This document shows, piece by piece, positions 1 to 6,645 of a stretch of 9,593 nucleotides of DNA (position 1 is the first letter of the stretch; every line of letters begins with the position of its first letter). The DNA is taken from contig PWLT01000479.1 in assembly GCA_003558415.1 (NCBI GenBank), positions 1-9,593 of the forward strand, written 5' to 3'. A program made the position numbers and the translations under genes. Origin of the DNA: Hyphomicrobiales bacterium (GTDB lineage: Bacteria; Pseudomonadota; Alphaproteobacteria; Rhodobacterales; Rhodobacteraceae). Below the pieces are notes generated by a model that was not told the origin of the DNA, did not search any database, and worked only from the letters and a program-made list of their open reading frames with translations.

Positions 1-335
1 CGGGTGAACTCAAACACGGCCCCATCGCGCTGATCGACAAGCATGTGCCGGTCGTCGTTCTGGCACCGCGCGACGCGCTCTTTGCCAAGACGGTCTCGAA
101 CATGCAGGAGGTGATGGCCCGCAACGGGCGTGTGCTGCTGATCTCGGACGCGCTGGGCATCGAGGAGGCGGGCGATGGCATCTGGAAGGGGCTCGCCATG
201 CCGCAGGTCCCGGACCTGCTCGCGCCGCTGCTTTATGCGGTCCCGGCGCAGCTTCTGGCCTATCACACGGCGGTCGCCAAGGGCACGGATGTGGATCAGC
301 CGCGCAACCTCGCGAAATCGGTGACGGTCGAATAG
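1..335 (+). CDS. glmS: Glutamine--fructose-6-phosphate aminotransferase (isomerizing), C-terminal part
   Basis: Only the last 110 codons are inside the window (reading frame begins at base 3); the 5' part lies to the left. GlmS makes glucosamine-6-phosphate from fructose-6-phosphate and glutamine, the first step of UDP-GlcNAc synthesis for peptidoglycan and lipid A, in the cytoplasm. The visible part is the end of the second SIS (sugar isomerase) domain. It opens with GELKHGPIALID, whose His (codon 15-17) matches E. coli His504, and closes with GTDVDQPRNLAKSVTVE, whose Lys (codon 315-317) matches E. coli Lys603, the residue that forms the Schiff base with the sugar. This C-tail is nearly identical across the family, and the stop falls exactly where expected, so the 3' end is intact. 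The next gene is convergent, with a strong stem-loop between them. Confidence 0.97.
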   Translation, partial: GELKHGPIALIDKHVPVVVLAPRDALFAKTVSNMQEVMARNGRVLLISDALGIEEAGDGIWKGLAMPQVPDLLAPLLYAVPAQLLAYHTAVAKGTDVDQPRNLAKSVTVE

Positions 336-447
336 CCCCGAGATTGTGCCTCGCGCGCGGCCCGGGTGTTTCGATGCGCCATGATCGCGCGCCGGCTGAC
401 GCCGCGATAGGGCGGATCGCTGTCATCCGAATTCATTTGCTCGAAAT

Positions 448-508
448 GCGACGGGGGCGCGCCCGCCTGGGGGCGGGCGGGCGCGTCCCCGTCGCTGGCG
501 CGACGGGG
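448..508. terminator. Long GC-rich stem-loop, probable bidirectional terminator, with an alternative hairpin
   Basis: Bases 448-467 pair with 476-495 to give a 20-bp stem (one G-T wobble at 457/486, no bulge) around an 8-nt loop. The right-arm segment 487-495 (CCCCGTCGC) can instead pair with 500-508 (GCGACGGGG) in a 9-bp stem with a 4-nt loop. The two structures exclude each other because they share 487-495. The element sits between the ends of glmS (+) and the small membrane protein gene (-), where a two-way terminator is expected. No clear T-run follows on either strand, so an intrinsic terminator of the classical type is not shown; RNA 3'-end protection is an alternative. The remaining intergenic bases (336-447 and 509-537) hold nothing else that I can support. 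Confidence 0.6.
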
Positions 509-537
509 CCCGTAATCCCTATCGGCCGCAACGCTCT

Positions 538-909
538 CTAGATCAGCCCGCGCCAGAGCAGGACGCCGACCACAATCGCAGCCAGAATCAGTAGATTGAC
601 CGAAGCGCGGCCAAAGACCGCCATCAGCGTGGATCGGTAGCGGCCCAGCGGGCCGATCCGGCTCAGATGTGTCACGCAGACATCATAGGCGCGCGCGATG
701 CGCGGGTGATCGAGCTGCGCAAGCTGCGCCGGGTCGGCCGCCTTGCGCGCCGCCTGGGCGAGGTACTCGGCCTCCCGCCGGATACGGCGCGGCAGGCGCC
801 GACCGCCCGTGTCGAGCTTGCCGCCCAGCCCCTGGCCGGCGATGCCGAGGCGTTCCTCCATCAACGCGGCCACCCTGTCGGCCATCTGTCGAACGCTCGC
901 CTCGCCCAT
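538..909 (-). CDS. Small membrane-anchored protein of unknown function
   Basis: The product is 123 aa from the ATG at 909. I do not recognise a named domain, although similar short proteins with an (R)LPRR.R.EAEYL segment seem familiar from Rhodobacterales. Visible features are an Arg-rich helix-like stretch (about residues 37-47, RRLPRRIRREA), a helical middle rich in Ala/Gln/Arg, and one hydrophobic segment near the C terminus (about 101-119, ending VVGVLLWRGLI). There is no N-terminal signal, so it looks tail-anchored, with its bulk probably in the cytoplasm. The frame is open up to a TTG at 945, but a good promoter predicts a transcript start near 939, which would exclude that TTG; the ATG at 909 is therefore preferred. 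An ATG at 885 with GAGGCGAG upstream is another option. It diverges from the hydrolase gene and converges on glmS. Confidence 0.75.
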   Translation of the reverse strand: MGEASVRQMADRVAALMEERLGIAGQGLGGKLDTGGRRLPRRIRREAEYLAQAARKAADPAQLAQLDHPRIARAYDVCVTHLSRIGPLGRYRSTLMAVFGRASVNLLILAAIVVGVLLWRGLI

Positions 910-945
910 GCTCCGCCCAACCCCGCATTGCCGCGCCTCGGGCAA

Positions 946-974
946 ACGATAGCGCCCCGGCCGGGCACCCTCAA
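946..974 (-). promoter_or_regulatory. Sigma-70-type promoter for the small membrane protein gene
   Basis: On the minus strand, TTGAGG (969-974) and TATCGT (946-951) are separated by exactly 17 bp and match the -35 and -10 consensus at four of six bases each. The predicted transcript start is near 939, about 30 nt before the ATG at 909. This is the best promoter match seen in the window, but it was found by eye only. Confidence 0.5.
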
Positions 975-979
975 TAGGG

Positions 980-1009
980 CTGGCAGGGCGGATCGGGGCG
1001 CGCTAGATA
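980..1009 (+). promoter_or_regulatory. Possible promoter for the alpha/beta hydrolase gene, leaderless arrangement
   Basis: CTGGCA (980-985) and TAGATA (1004-1009) are 18 bp apart on the plus strand. The -10-like box ends 7 bp before the ATG at 1017, so transcription would begin at or next to the start codon. No Shine-Dalgarno sequence is seen before that ATG, which fits a leaderless mRNA. The -10 match is weak (three of six bases). The -35 box lies only 5 bp from the -35 box of the opposing promoter. Confidence 0.3.
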
Positions 1010-1016
1010 CGCCGAC

Positions 1017-1778
1017 ATGCTGAACGTCACGCGAACCGGCACGCCCGGCCCGACCCCGCCGTTGCTGATCGCCCACGGGCTGTTCGGATCGGCCCGCAAC
1101 TGGGGCGCCATCGCCAAGCGTCTTTCCGACCGCGGCGAGGTGATCGTGGTGGACATGCGCAATCATGGCGCCAGCTTCCGCGATGACCGCCACGGCTACC
1201 CGGAGATGGCCGGCGATCTGGCCGAAGTGATCGAACATATCAGCGCGCCGGCGGACCTGGTCGGCCATTCGATGGGTGGCAAGGCCGCCATGACGCTGGC
1301 GCTCACCCGGCGCGATCTCGTGCGCCGGCTCATCGTCGCCGATATCGCGCCGGTGGCCTATTCACACACCCATGCAGGGCACATCGCCGCGATGCGCGAC
1401 CTCGACATGCGCGGCCTGCAAAGCCGGGGCGAGGCCGACCAGCGGCTTGCCGGGGCCATCGAGGACGCGGGCGTGCGCGCCTTCCTGCTGCAATCGCTCG
1501 ATCTGAAATCCGACCCGCCACGCTGGCGGCTCAATCTCGATGCGCTCGAGTCCGAGATGGCGCGCATCCTCGGCTGGCCCGATATCGAGGGGCGGTTCGA
1601 CGGACCGGTGCTGTTCCTGTCGGGGGCGAATTCGGATTACGTCAAGCGCGAGGACCGCGCGGCGATCAAGGCGCTGTTTCCCGCCGCGCGCTTTGCAAAG
1701 ATCCCCGGCGCGGGGCACTGGCTGCATGCCGAGAAACCGCGCGAGTTCGAGGCCGCGGTGCGGGCATTCCTCGACTGA
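1017..1778 (+). CDS. Alpha/beta-fold hydrolase, YbfF-like esterase
   Basis: This is a 253-aa single-domain alpha/beta hydrolase, the usual length for the family. The catalytic triad can be read directly: Ser85 in the nucleophile elbow GHSMGG (83-88), Asp207 in LSGANSDYV, and His234 in GAGHWLHAEKP. The HGLFGS motif (20-25) after strand beta-3 is the oxyanion-hole loop. There is no signal peptide or membrane segment, so it is cytoplasmic. The overall pattern (HGLFGSARNW, VDMRNHG, GHSMGGKAAMTLAL, VADIAPVAY) is that of YbfF-like esterases and related acyl-ester hydrolases; the physiological substrate cannot be told from sequence. The ATG at 1017 gives the N terminus typical of homologues, although no ribosome-binding site precedes it. 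The gene diverges from the small membrane protein gene, and its stop is 5 bp from the stop of the convergent sulfotransferase-like gene. Confidence 0.92.
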   Translation: MLNVTRTGTPGPTPPLLIAHGLFGSARNWGAIAKRLSDRGEVIVVDMRNHGASFRDDRHGYPEMAGDLAEVIEHISAPADLVGHSMGGKAAMTLALTRRDLVRRLIVADIAPVAYSHTHAGHIAAMRDLDMRGLQSRGEADQRLAGAIEDAGVRAFLLQSLDLKSDPPRWRLNLDALESEMARILGWPDIEGRFDGPVLFLSGANSDYVKREDRAAIKALFPAARFAKIPGAGHWLHAEKPREFEAAVRAFLD

Positions 1779-1783
1779 GCGGC

Positions 1784-2506
1784 TCAGTTTGCCCGCAACC
1801 GGTGCGCGGCGAGCGACTCATAATACGGCAACGCACGCGCGACCATGCCCGCCTGCGCGCCCCCGAGTGCCGGCAATGGCGGCTCGGCGCCTGCAAAACC
1901 GGTGGAGCGATGCACCGAAGCGTACCACACCGGCGCCCAGACACCGTCATCGCGGTGGCCACCGGCGGGCCAGTGCAGCATCGCATCCCTGAAATCGATG
2001 CCCAGCGCCGCGCAAAGCGCCCGCAGCATCGGCCCCGGCGCGGCACGGATATCGGCCGAGTCGATCACCACCGGCCCCTGCCCCCATGCCGCAACCATCT
2101 CGAAAAGCTCCCCCTGCTGACGAAAGCCCAGCTCATCAAGGCCCGGATTCTCGCGCTTGGCCGCGAAGCTGGCGAGCACCCGCGCCGGGTGGCGGATGAG
2201 AAAGACGTTCGTCACCTCGCGCAGCCAGCCCCGGTCGATGCCCTCCAGCATATGCTGGCACATGTGCTTCTGGTAGAAGATATCCTTGCCGCCCGGCACC
2301 GGGCCGGTCAGACGCGCGATGACGCGGGCCGGATCGGGCTCGCCGGCGGCGATGATCTCGTCGCGCATCGGATGCTTGAGCCCGGTGCGCGTGAGATAGG
2401 CGGAGTAGAGGGGCTCATCCCACACCGCCACATCGCCGCGCGCGGCGAAGGAATACATCATCGCCGTCGACAGATTGCGCGGCCCGGACCAGACGGCGAT
2501 CCTCAT
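1784..2506 (-). CDS. Sulfotransferase-like P-loop protein, second gene of a two-gene operon
   Basis: The 240-aa product has the two cofactor motifs of PAPS-dependent sulfotransferases. The N-terminal WSGPRNLSTAMM (residues 6-17) corresponds to the 5'-phosphosulfate-binding loop. VFLIRHPARVLASF (101-114), with Arg105 and Ser113 in the R-x7-S spacing, corresponds to the 3'-phosphate-binding motif. There is no signal peptide, so it should be cytoplasmic. Whether it transfers sulfate or uses another nucleotide or phosphate donor is unknown. Its ATG overlaps the TGA of the upstream aminotransferase gene (ATGA, 2503-2506), implying translational coupling and a shared task. To my recollection the same two domains are fused in plant 'branched-chain-amino-acid aminotransferase-like' proteins, with the P-loop domain first. 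The substrate is not known to me. Its 3' end is 5 bp from that of the convergent hydrolase gene. Confidence 0.8.
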   Translation of the reverse strand: MRIAVWSGPRNLSTAMMYSFAARGDVAVWDEPLYSAYLTRTGLKHPMRDEIIAAGEPDPARVIARLTGPVPGGKDIFYQKHMCQHMLEGIDRGWLREVTNVFLIRHPARVLASFAAKRENPGLDELGFRQQGELFEMVAAWGQGPVVIDSADIRAAPGPMLRALCAALGIDFRDAMLHWPAGGHRDDGVWAPVWYASVHRSTGFAGAEPPLPALGGAQAGMVARALPYYESLAAHRLRAN

Positions 2507-3411
2507 GCCCCCACGAGCGCCTTGTAAAGGCCGCGGATCCGCTCGGTCACCGGGCCCATCCGTCCCGTTCCGATCACCCGTCCGTCGATCTCGCCCACCG
2601 GGGTCTGCGCACCGAAGGTGCCGGTCAGGAATGCCTCATCGGCACCGTAACAGTCCACAAGGCTGAAATTGCGCTCGAAGACGGGAATGCCGTTGTCGCG
2701 GCACAGGTTGATGACCTTCGCGCGCGTGATGCCGTTCATGCAGTAGTCACCGGTGGAGGTCCAAACCTCGCCACGGCGCACGATGAAGAAATTGCAGGCA
2801 TTGGTGGTGTTCACGAAACCGTGGACATCGAGCATCAAGGCCTCGTCGGCACCGGCCTTCTCGGCGGCGATGCAGGCGAGGATGCAGTTGAGCTTGGAAT
2901 GGGAATTGAGCTTGGGGTCCTGGCTCATCGGCAGGCCGCGGATATGCGGCACGGTGGCCAGACGGATCGGGCGCGGGATCGCGGGGCGCGAATGCTCCAT
3001 GATGATCGCCACGGTCGGACCCGAGCGCGACAGCGACGGGTGCTGGAAGGGCCGCGCCTTGACCCCGCGCGTGACCATCAGCCGGGCATGGGCGTCATGC
3101 TCCATTCCGTTGGCCGCGCGCGTGTCCTCGAGTGCGGCGAGCACACCCGCGCGGTCCATGCCGATATCGAGGTCAATCGCGCGCGCCGCTTCGAACAGCC
3201 GGTCGAGATGCTCGTCCACGAAGGCCCAGCGCCCGTGATAGAGGCGCAGCCCCTCCCACACCCCGTCGCCCAGCATGAAGCCCGAATCATAGACACTCAC
3301 CACCGCCTCGGCGCGCGGGCGCAGCGCGCCGTTGAGCCAGATCAGCACACTCTCGTTGCGTGCGTCCTCTTCGGCCTGATGGGTGGTGACGTGGTCCTGC
3401 ATCTCGGGCAT
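2503..3411 (-). CDS. Class IV (fold-type IV) PLP-dependent aminotransferase, BCAT/D-amino-acid aminotransferase-like
   Basis: The 302-aa product has the usual length and layout of fold-type IV aminotransferases: VYDSGFMLGDGVWEGLRLYHG (41-60) as the conserved N-terminal segment, EHLDRLFEAA (67-76), then the cofactor region, then NGITRAKVINLC (226-237) and a GTFGAQTPVGEIDGR segment (264-278). By alignment with E. coli IlvE and relatives, Lys167 (in SQDPKLNSHS) is the likely PLP lysine. The segment GFVNTTNACNFF (198-209) aligns without gaps to the IlvE segment GYISEGAGENLF, and puts Thr202 where Glu normally contacts the PLP pyridine nitrogen. Annotation as ilvE or dat would be premature; substrate is unknown. 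The ATG at 3411 has AAGGAG (minus strand, bases 3419-3424) at 7-nt spacing. It is the first gene of an operon with the sulfotransferase-like gene. Confidence 0.88.
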   Translation of the reverse strand: MPEMQDHVTTHQAEEDARNESVLIWLNGALRPRAEAVVSVYDSGFMLGDGVWEGLRLYHGRWAFVDEHLDRLFEAARAIDLDIGMDRAGVLAALEDTRAANGMEHDAHARLMVTRGVKARPFQHPSLSRSGPTVAIIMEHSRPAIPRPIRLATVPHIRGLPMSQDPKLNSHSKLNCILACIAAEKAGADEALMLDVHGFVNTTNACNFFIVRRGEVWTSTGDYCMNGITRAKVINLCRDNGIPVFERNFSLVDCYGADEAFLTGTFGAQTPVGEIDGRVIGTGRMGPVTERIRGLYKALVGA

Positions 3412-3432
3412 GGCGGTTCTCCTTCGGGCGGC

Positions 3433-3461
3433 AGGCTATGTCGGCGCGTTTTTGCCGCCAA
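3433..3461 (-). promoter_or_regulatory. Candidate promoter for the aminotransferase/sulfotransferase-like operon
   Basis: On the minus strand, TTGGCG (3456-3461) and TAGCCT (3433-3438) are 17 bp apart, matching consensus at four and three of six bases. Transcription would start near 3426, just upstream of the AAGGAG ribosome-binding site. The 147-bp region to msrA is divergent; on the plus strand I see only a poor box pair (TTGTCC at 3507-3512, no good -10). Confidence 0.35.
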
Positions 3462-3547
3462 CCCCGAAACATCCATCAATGCCGCGTGATCTCACCGCTG
3501 CGTGACTTGTCCCCGCGCGCATCGCTCCACCATCGTGATGATGGCAA

Positions 3548-3553
3548 AGGAGG
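3548..3553 (+). promoter_or_regulatory. Strong Shine-Dalgarno site that sets the msrA start
   Basis: A full AGGAGG (within AAAGGAGGGAG, 3546-3556) stands 5 nt before the ATG at 3559. The frame is open further up, to a GTG at 3502 and ATGs at 3538/3541, but those lack a site of this quality. Using 3559 also gives a clean signal peptide. Confidence 0.8.
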
Positions 3554-3558
3554 GAGTG

Positions 3559-4221
3559 ATGCGGGGATCCATGCATACGATCAAGATCGCCCTGCTCGCG
3601 GTCGGCATTTTGCTGGGCACGGCGCTGCGCGAGACGGCCGATGCGCAGAACTATGAAACGGCCGTCGTCGCGGGGGGCTGTTTCTGGTGCGTCGAGGCCG
3701 ATTTCGAACGGGTTCGCGGCGTGGCCGAGGTTGTCTCGGGCTTCACCGGAGGCAAGGTCGAGAACCCATCCTACAACGAGGTCACGCGCGGCGGCACCGG
3801 GCATGTCGAGGCGGTCCGCATCACCTATGATCCTGAGCTGCTGAGCTATGCGCAGCTTATTCACCTGTTCTTCCGCTCGGTCGATCCGCTGGACGCGGGC
3901 GGGCAGTTCTGCGACCGGGGCGCGCATTACACCACGGCGATATTCGTGAGTGATGAGAACGAGCGCGCGGTGGCCGAGGCCGCGAAGGAGCGCGCCAGCG
4001 AGGAGCTCGGCGCCGAGGTGGTCACCCCGATCCGCGATGCCATGCCCTTCTTTGAGGCCGAGGAGTACCACCAGGGCTATTACCGCAGCGATGCGCGCAT
4101 CCTCACCCGTTTCGGCATCATCACCAAGGCCGATGCCTACAAGCGCTACCGCGAGGCCTGCGGGCGCGATGCCCGCGTGCGCGAGCTGTGGGGCGAGGCC
4201 GCACCCTTCGCGGGGGGCTGA
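3559..4221 (+). CDS. msrA: Peptide methionine-S-sulfoxide reductase MsrA, predicted exported
   Basis: The 220-aa product reduces methionine-S-sulfoxide in proteins. The family signature [14 protein letters not shown] (39-52) carries the catalytic Cys41, with Cys44 next to it. Later conserved parts are GFTGG (61-65), [16 protein letters not shown] (71-86), [14 protein letters not shown] (116-129) and AEEYHQGYY (167-175). Cys201, in the C-terminal [15 protein letters not shown], is the likely resolving cysteine. The first 29 residues look like a Sec signal peptide: basic start (MRGSMHTIK), hydrophobic core (10-20), and ADA before Gln30 as a signal-peptidase I site. The enzyme would thus act in the periplasm, unlike the cytoplasmic E. 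coli MsrA. It is transcribed away from the aminotransferase operon. Its TGA is directly followed by the reverse-strand stop of maeB, so neither gene has room for an intergenic terminator. Confidence 0.94.
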   Translation: MRGSMHTIKIALLAVGILLGTALRETADAQNYETAVVAGGCFWCVEADFERVRGVAEVVSGFTGGKVENPSYNEVTRGGTGHVEAVRITYDPELLSYAQLIHLFFRSVDPLDAGGQFCDRGAHYTTAIFVSDENERAVAEAAKERASEELGAEVVTPIRDAMPFFEAEEYHQGYYRSDARILTRFGIITKADAYKRYREACGRDARVRELWGEAAPFAGG

Positions 4222-6489
4222 TCAGCGCGCGCGTCCCACGTCGCAGGCGGCCATGAGCGCCATGTTGAGAATGTCGTTTGCCGTCGAACCGGTTGAGAGG
4301 ATCTGGATCGGCTTGGGCACGCCGGTCAGGATCGGCCCTATCACCGTGGCACCCGCCATCTCCTGCATCAGCTTGACCGAGATCGAGGCCGAGTGGCGCG
4401 CGGGCACCACCAGAATATTGGCCGGCCCGGTAAGCCGGCAGAAAGGGTAATAGGACTGTGCCTGGGTGTTGAGCGCGACATCGACCGTCATCTCGCCCTC
4501 ATACTCGAAATCCGCGCCGCGCTCGTCGAGCACGGCGGCGGCCTTGTGCATCTTCTCGGCGCGCTCCGAGTCCGGATAGCCGAAGGTCGAAAAGCTGACA
4601 AAGGCCACGCGCGGCTCCAGACCCAGATGGCGCGCCACCCCGGCGGCGCGGGTGGCAATATCGGCCAGATCATGCTCATCGGGCCATTCATGCACCAGCG
4701 TGTCGGCAATGAGCACGATGCGGCCCTTGTGCAACACTGCCGTCACCCCCACCGCGCCATTCGCCGTTTGAGCGTCGAAAACATGGTTGATCAGCCCCAG
4801 CACATAGGCGGATTTGCGCGTGGCGCCGGTGACCAGCGCATCGCCATGCCCATGCGCGAGCATCAGGGCCGAGAACACATGCCGGTCGCGCGCGGCGAGG
4901 CGATGTACATCCTTCTGGTCGTGGCCCTTGCGCTGGAGTCGGGCATAGAGAAACGCCTTGTAGGTTTCGAGATGGGCGGTGTTGGCGGCGTTGATGACCT
5001 CGATCTCGGAGACGGCCTCGGCGAGTCCCTGCACCTCCAGCTTGGCCTTCACATCGGCCTCGCGTCCGACCACCAGCGCCTTGCCCAGCCCGGCGCGCTG
5101 ATAGGCCACCGCCGCGCGCAGCACGCGATGGCTGTCGCCCTCGGCAAAGATCATGCGCGCCTGCGCGGCACGCGCACGGGCATGGATGCTTTGCAGGATG
5201 CTCGCGGTGGGGTCCATGCGCGCCTTGAGGTTGAGCTCATAGGCCTCCATGTCGACGATCGGCCGGCGCGCGACGCCCGAATCCATGCCCGCCTTCGCCA
5301 CCGCCGGCGGCACGCGGTAGATCAGCCGCGGATCGAAGGGCGCGGGGATGATGTAGTCGCGCCCGAATGTCAGCTTGCGCCCATAGGCCACGGCCACCTC
5401 GTCGGGCACGTCCTCGCGCGCCAGATCGGCCAGAGCGCGGGCGCAGGCGATCTTCATCTCGTCGGTGATCGCGCGGGCGTTGATGTCCAGCGCGCCGCGA
5501 AACAGATAGGGAAAGCCCAGCACATTGTTGACCTGGTTGGGATAGTCCGACCGGCCCGTCGCCACGATGGCATCGGGGCGGATCTCATGCGCCTCCTCGG
5601 GGGTGATTTCGGGGTCGGGATTGGCCATGGCGAAGATCACCGGGTTCTCGGCCATGCCCGCCACCATCTCCGGCGTGACCGCGCCCTTGGCCGAGACGCC
5701 AAGAAAGATATCCGCACCCTTCATCGCCTCTTCCAGCGTGCGCAGATCGGTGCGCGCGGCATGGGCCGATTTCCATTGGTTCATGCCCTCGGTGCGACCC
5801 TGCCAGATCACCCCCTTGGTGTCGCACATGATGCAGTTGTCATGCGGCACACCCATGGATTTGAGCAGCTCCAGACAGGCAATGCCGGCTGCGCCCGCGC
5901 CGTTGAGCACGATGCGGCATTCGCTCAGGGTCTTGCCCGAAAGATGCATCGCATTGATCAGCCCCGCCGCGCAGATCACCGCCGTGCCGTGCTGATCGTC
6001 ATGGAAGACGGGGATGTCCATCTCCTCCTTCAGGCGCTGCTCGATGATGAAGCACTCGGGCGCCTTGATGTCCTCCAGGTTGATGCCGCCGAAACTCGGA
6101 CCCATCAGCCGCACGGCATTCACGAAGGCGTCCGGATCCTCGGTGTCGAGCTCGATATCCACGGCGTTCACATCGGCGAAACGCTTGAAGAGCACCGCCT
6201 TGCCCTCCATCACCGGCTTGGAGGCCAGCGCGCCCAGATTGCCCATGCCCAGAATCGCGGTGCCGTTCGAGATCACCGCGACCAGATTGGCCTTGTTGGT
6301 ATAGTCGAAGGCCGTCTCGGGACGATCGGCGATGGCCTGAACCGGGATCGCCACGCCGGGGCTGTAGGCCAGGCTGAGGTCGCGCTGCGTGGCCATCGGC
6401 TTGGAGGGGACGATGTCGAACTTCCCCGGATAGGGCTCGTGGTGATAGGCGAGCGCCTCTTCGGGCGTGAAACGGTTGCGCGACGACAT
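4222..6489 (-). CDS. maeB: NADP-dependent malic enzyme with phosphotransacetylase-like C-terminal domain
   Basis: The 755-aa product is the hybrid MaeB/Tme-type malic enzyme, which decarboxylates malate to pyruvate and supplies NADPH in the cytoplasm. The catalytic half (about 1-425) shows LAYSPGVA with the active-site Tyr42, KPVMEGK (91-97) with the catalytic Lys region, the metal-binding signature FHDDQHGTA (162-170), the Rossmann loop NGAGAAG (196-202) and ANPDPE (289-294). The C-terminal half (about 430-755) resembles phosphotransacetylase; in known MaeB proteins this part is not a functional PTA but mediates oligomer state and acetyl-CoA control. The cofactor preference is inferred from family type. 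The ATG at 6489 has a strong AGGAGGAG site (minus strand, within 6494-6504). It diverges from mutS across 156 bp, and its stop abuts the msrA stop. The opposite strand is also open across most of this gene, which is a GC-content effect. Confidence 0.96.
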   Translation of the reverse strand: MSSRNRFTPEEALAYHHEPYPGKFDIVPSKPMATQRDLSLAYSPGVAIPVQAIADRPETAFDYTNKANLVAVISNGTAILGMGNLGALASKPVMEGKAVLFKRFADVNAVDIELDTEDPDAFVNAVRLMGPSFGGINLEDIKAPECFIIEQRLKEEMDIPVFHDDQHGTAVICAAGLINAMHLSGKTLSECRIVLNGAGAAGIACLELLKSMGVPHDNCIMCDTKGVIWQGRTEGMNQWKSAHAARTDLRTLEEAMKGADIFLGVSAKGAVTPEMVAGMAENPVIFAMANPDPEITPEEAHEIRPDAIVATGRSDYPNQVNNVLGFPYLFRGALDINARAITDEMKIACARALADLAREDVPDEVAVAYGRKLTFGRDYIIPAPFDPRLIYRVPPAVAKAGMDSGVARRPIVDMEAYELNLKARMDPTASILQSIHARARAAQARMIFAEGDSHRVLRAAVAYQRAGLGKALVVGREADVKAKLEVQGLAEAVSEIEVINAANTAHLETYKAFLYARLQRKGHDQKDVHRLAARDRHVFSALMLAHGHGDALVTGATRKSAYVLGLINHVFDAQTANGAVGVTAVLHKGRIVLIADTLVHEWPDEHDLADIATRAAGVARHLGLEPRVAFVSFSTFGYPDSERAEKMHKAAAVLDERGADFEYEGEMTVDVALNTQAQSYYPFCRLTGPANILVVPARHSASISVKLMQEMAGATVIGPILTGVPKPIQILSTGSTANDILNMALMAACDVGRAR

Positions 6490-6516
6490 GCGGCTTCTCC
6501 TCCTCAGCGTTCCCGA

Positions 6517-6545
6517 CTCTTAGCGAGCGCCTCGCAGCCCCACAA
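6517..6545 (-). promoter_or_regulatory. Weak promoter candidate for maeB
   Basis: On the minus strand, TTGTGG (6540-6545) and TAAGAG (6517-6522) are 17 bp apart, each matching consensus at three of six bases. The predicted start near 6510 would leave a 5' leader of about 20 nt containing the AGGAGGAG site. For mutS, on the other strand of the same intergenic region, I see no convincing box pair. Confidence 0.25.
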
Positions 6546-6633
6546 CAGGCTTGCCGCAGCGCAGGGGCCGAGGCCGGGGATTTCCGCCTTTCGCGCCGCC
6601 GGGGGCTTTTGTAGGCTCCGCCCGGACAGCAGC

Positions 6634-6640
6634 AGGGGGG
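6634..6640 (+). promoter_or_regulatory. Ribosome-binding site supporting a TTG start for mutS
   Basis: AGGGGGG ends 5 nt before the TTG at 6646. The GTG at 6640 uses the last G of this tract, so it would have no spacing. The ATGs at 6676 and 6679 have no such site upstream. Confidence 0.45.
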
Positions 6641-6645
6641 TGAGC

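Noticed and set aside
10..426. Minus-strand 138-codon open frame over the end of glmS.
   Set aside because: It is antisense to the conserved GlmS C terminus, and its Pro/Arg/Ala-rich translation is typical of a GC-driven shadow.
667..1023. Plus-strand open frames opposite the small membrane protein gene.
   Set aside because: They are biased in composition and overlap both the promoter region and the minus-strand frame, which has a plausible membrane segment, start and promoter.
3502..3558. Longer msrA start at GTG 3502 or ATG 3538.
   Set aside because: The full AGGAGG at 3548-3553 directs initiation at 3559, and the longer form would put extra residues ahead of an otherwise well-formed signal peptide.
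4393..6639. A very long open plus-strand frame antisense to maeB, continuous with the mutS frame, giving an apparent 1637-aa protein.
   Set aside because: The translation over maeB is rich in His, Arg and Gly with no recognisable domain, as expected when a GC-rich gene is read backwards in register. MaeB itself matches its family end to end, and MutS has its usual length starting near 6646.
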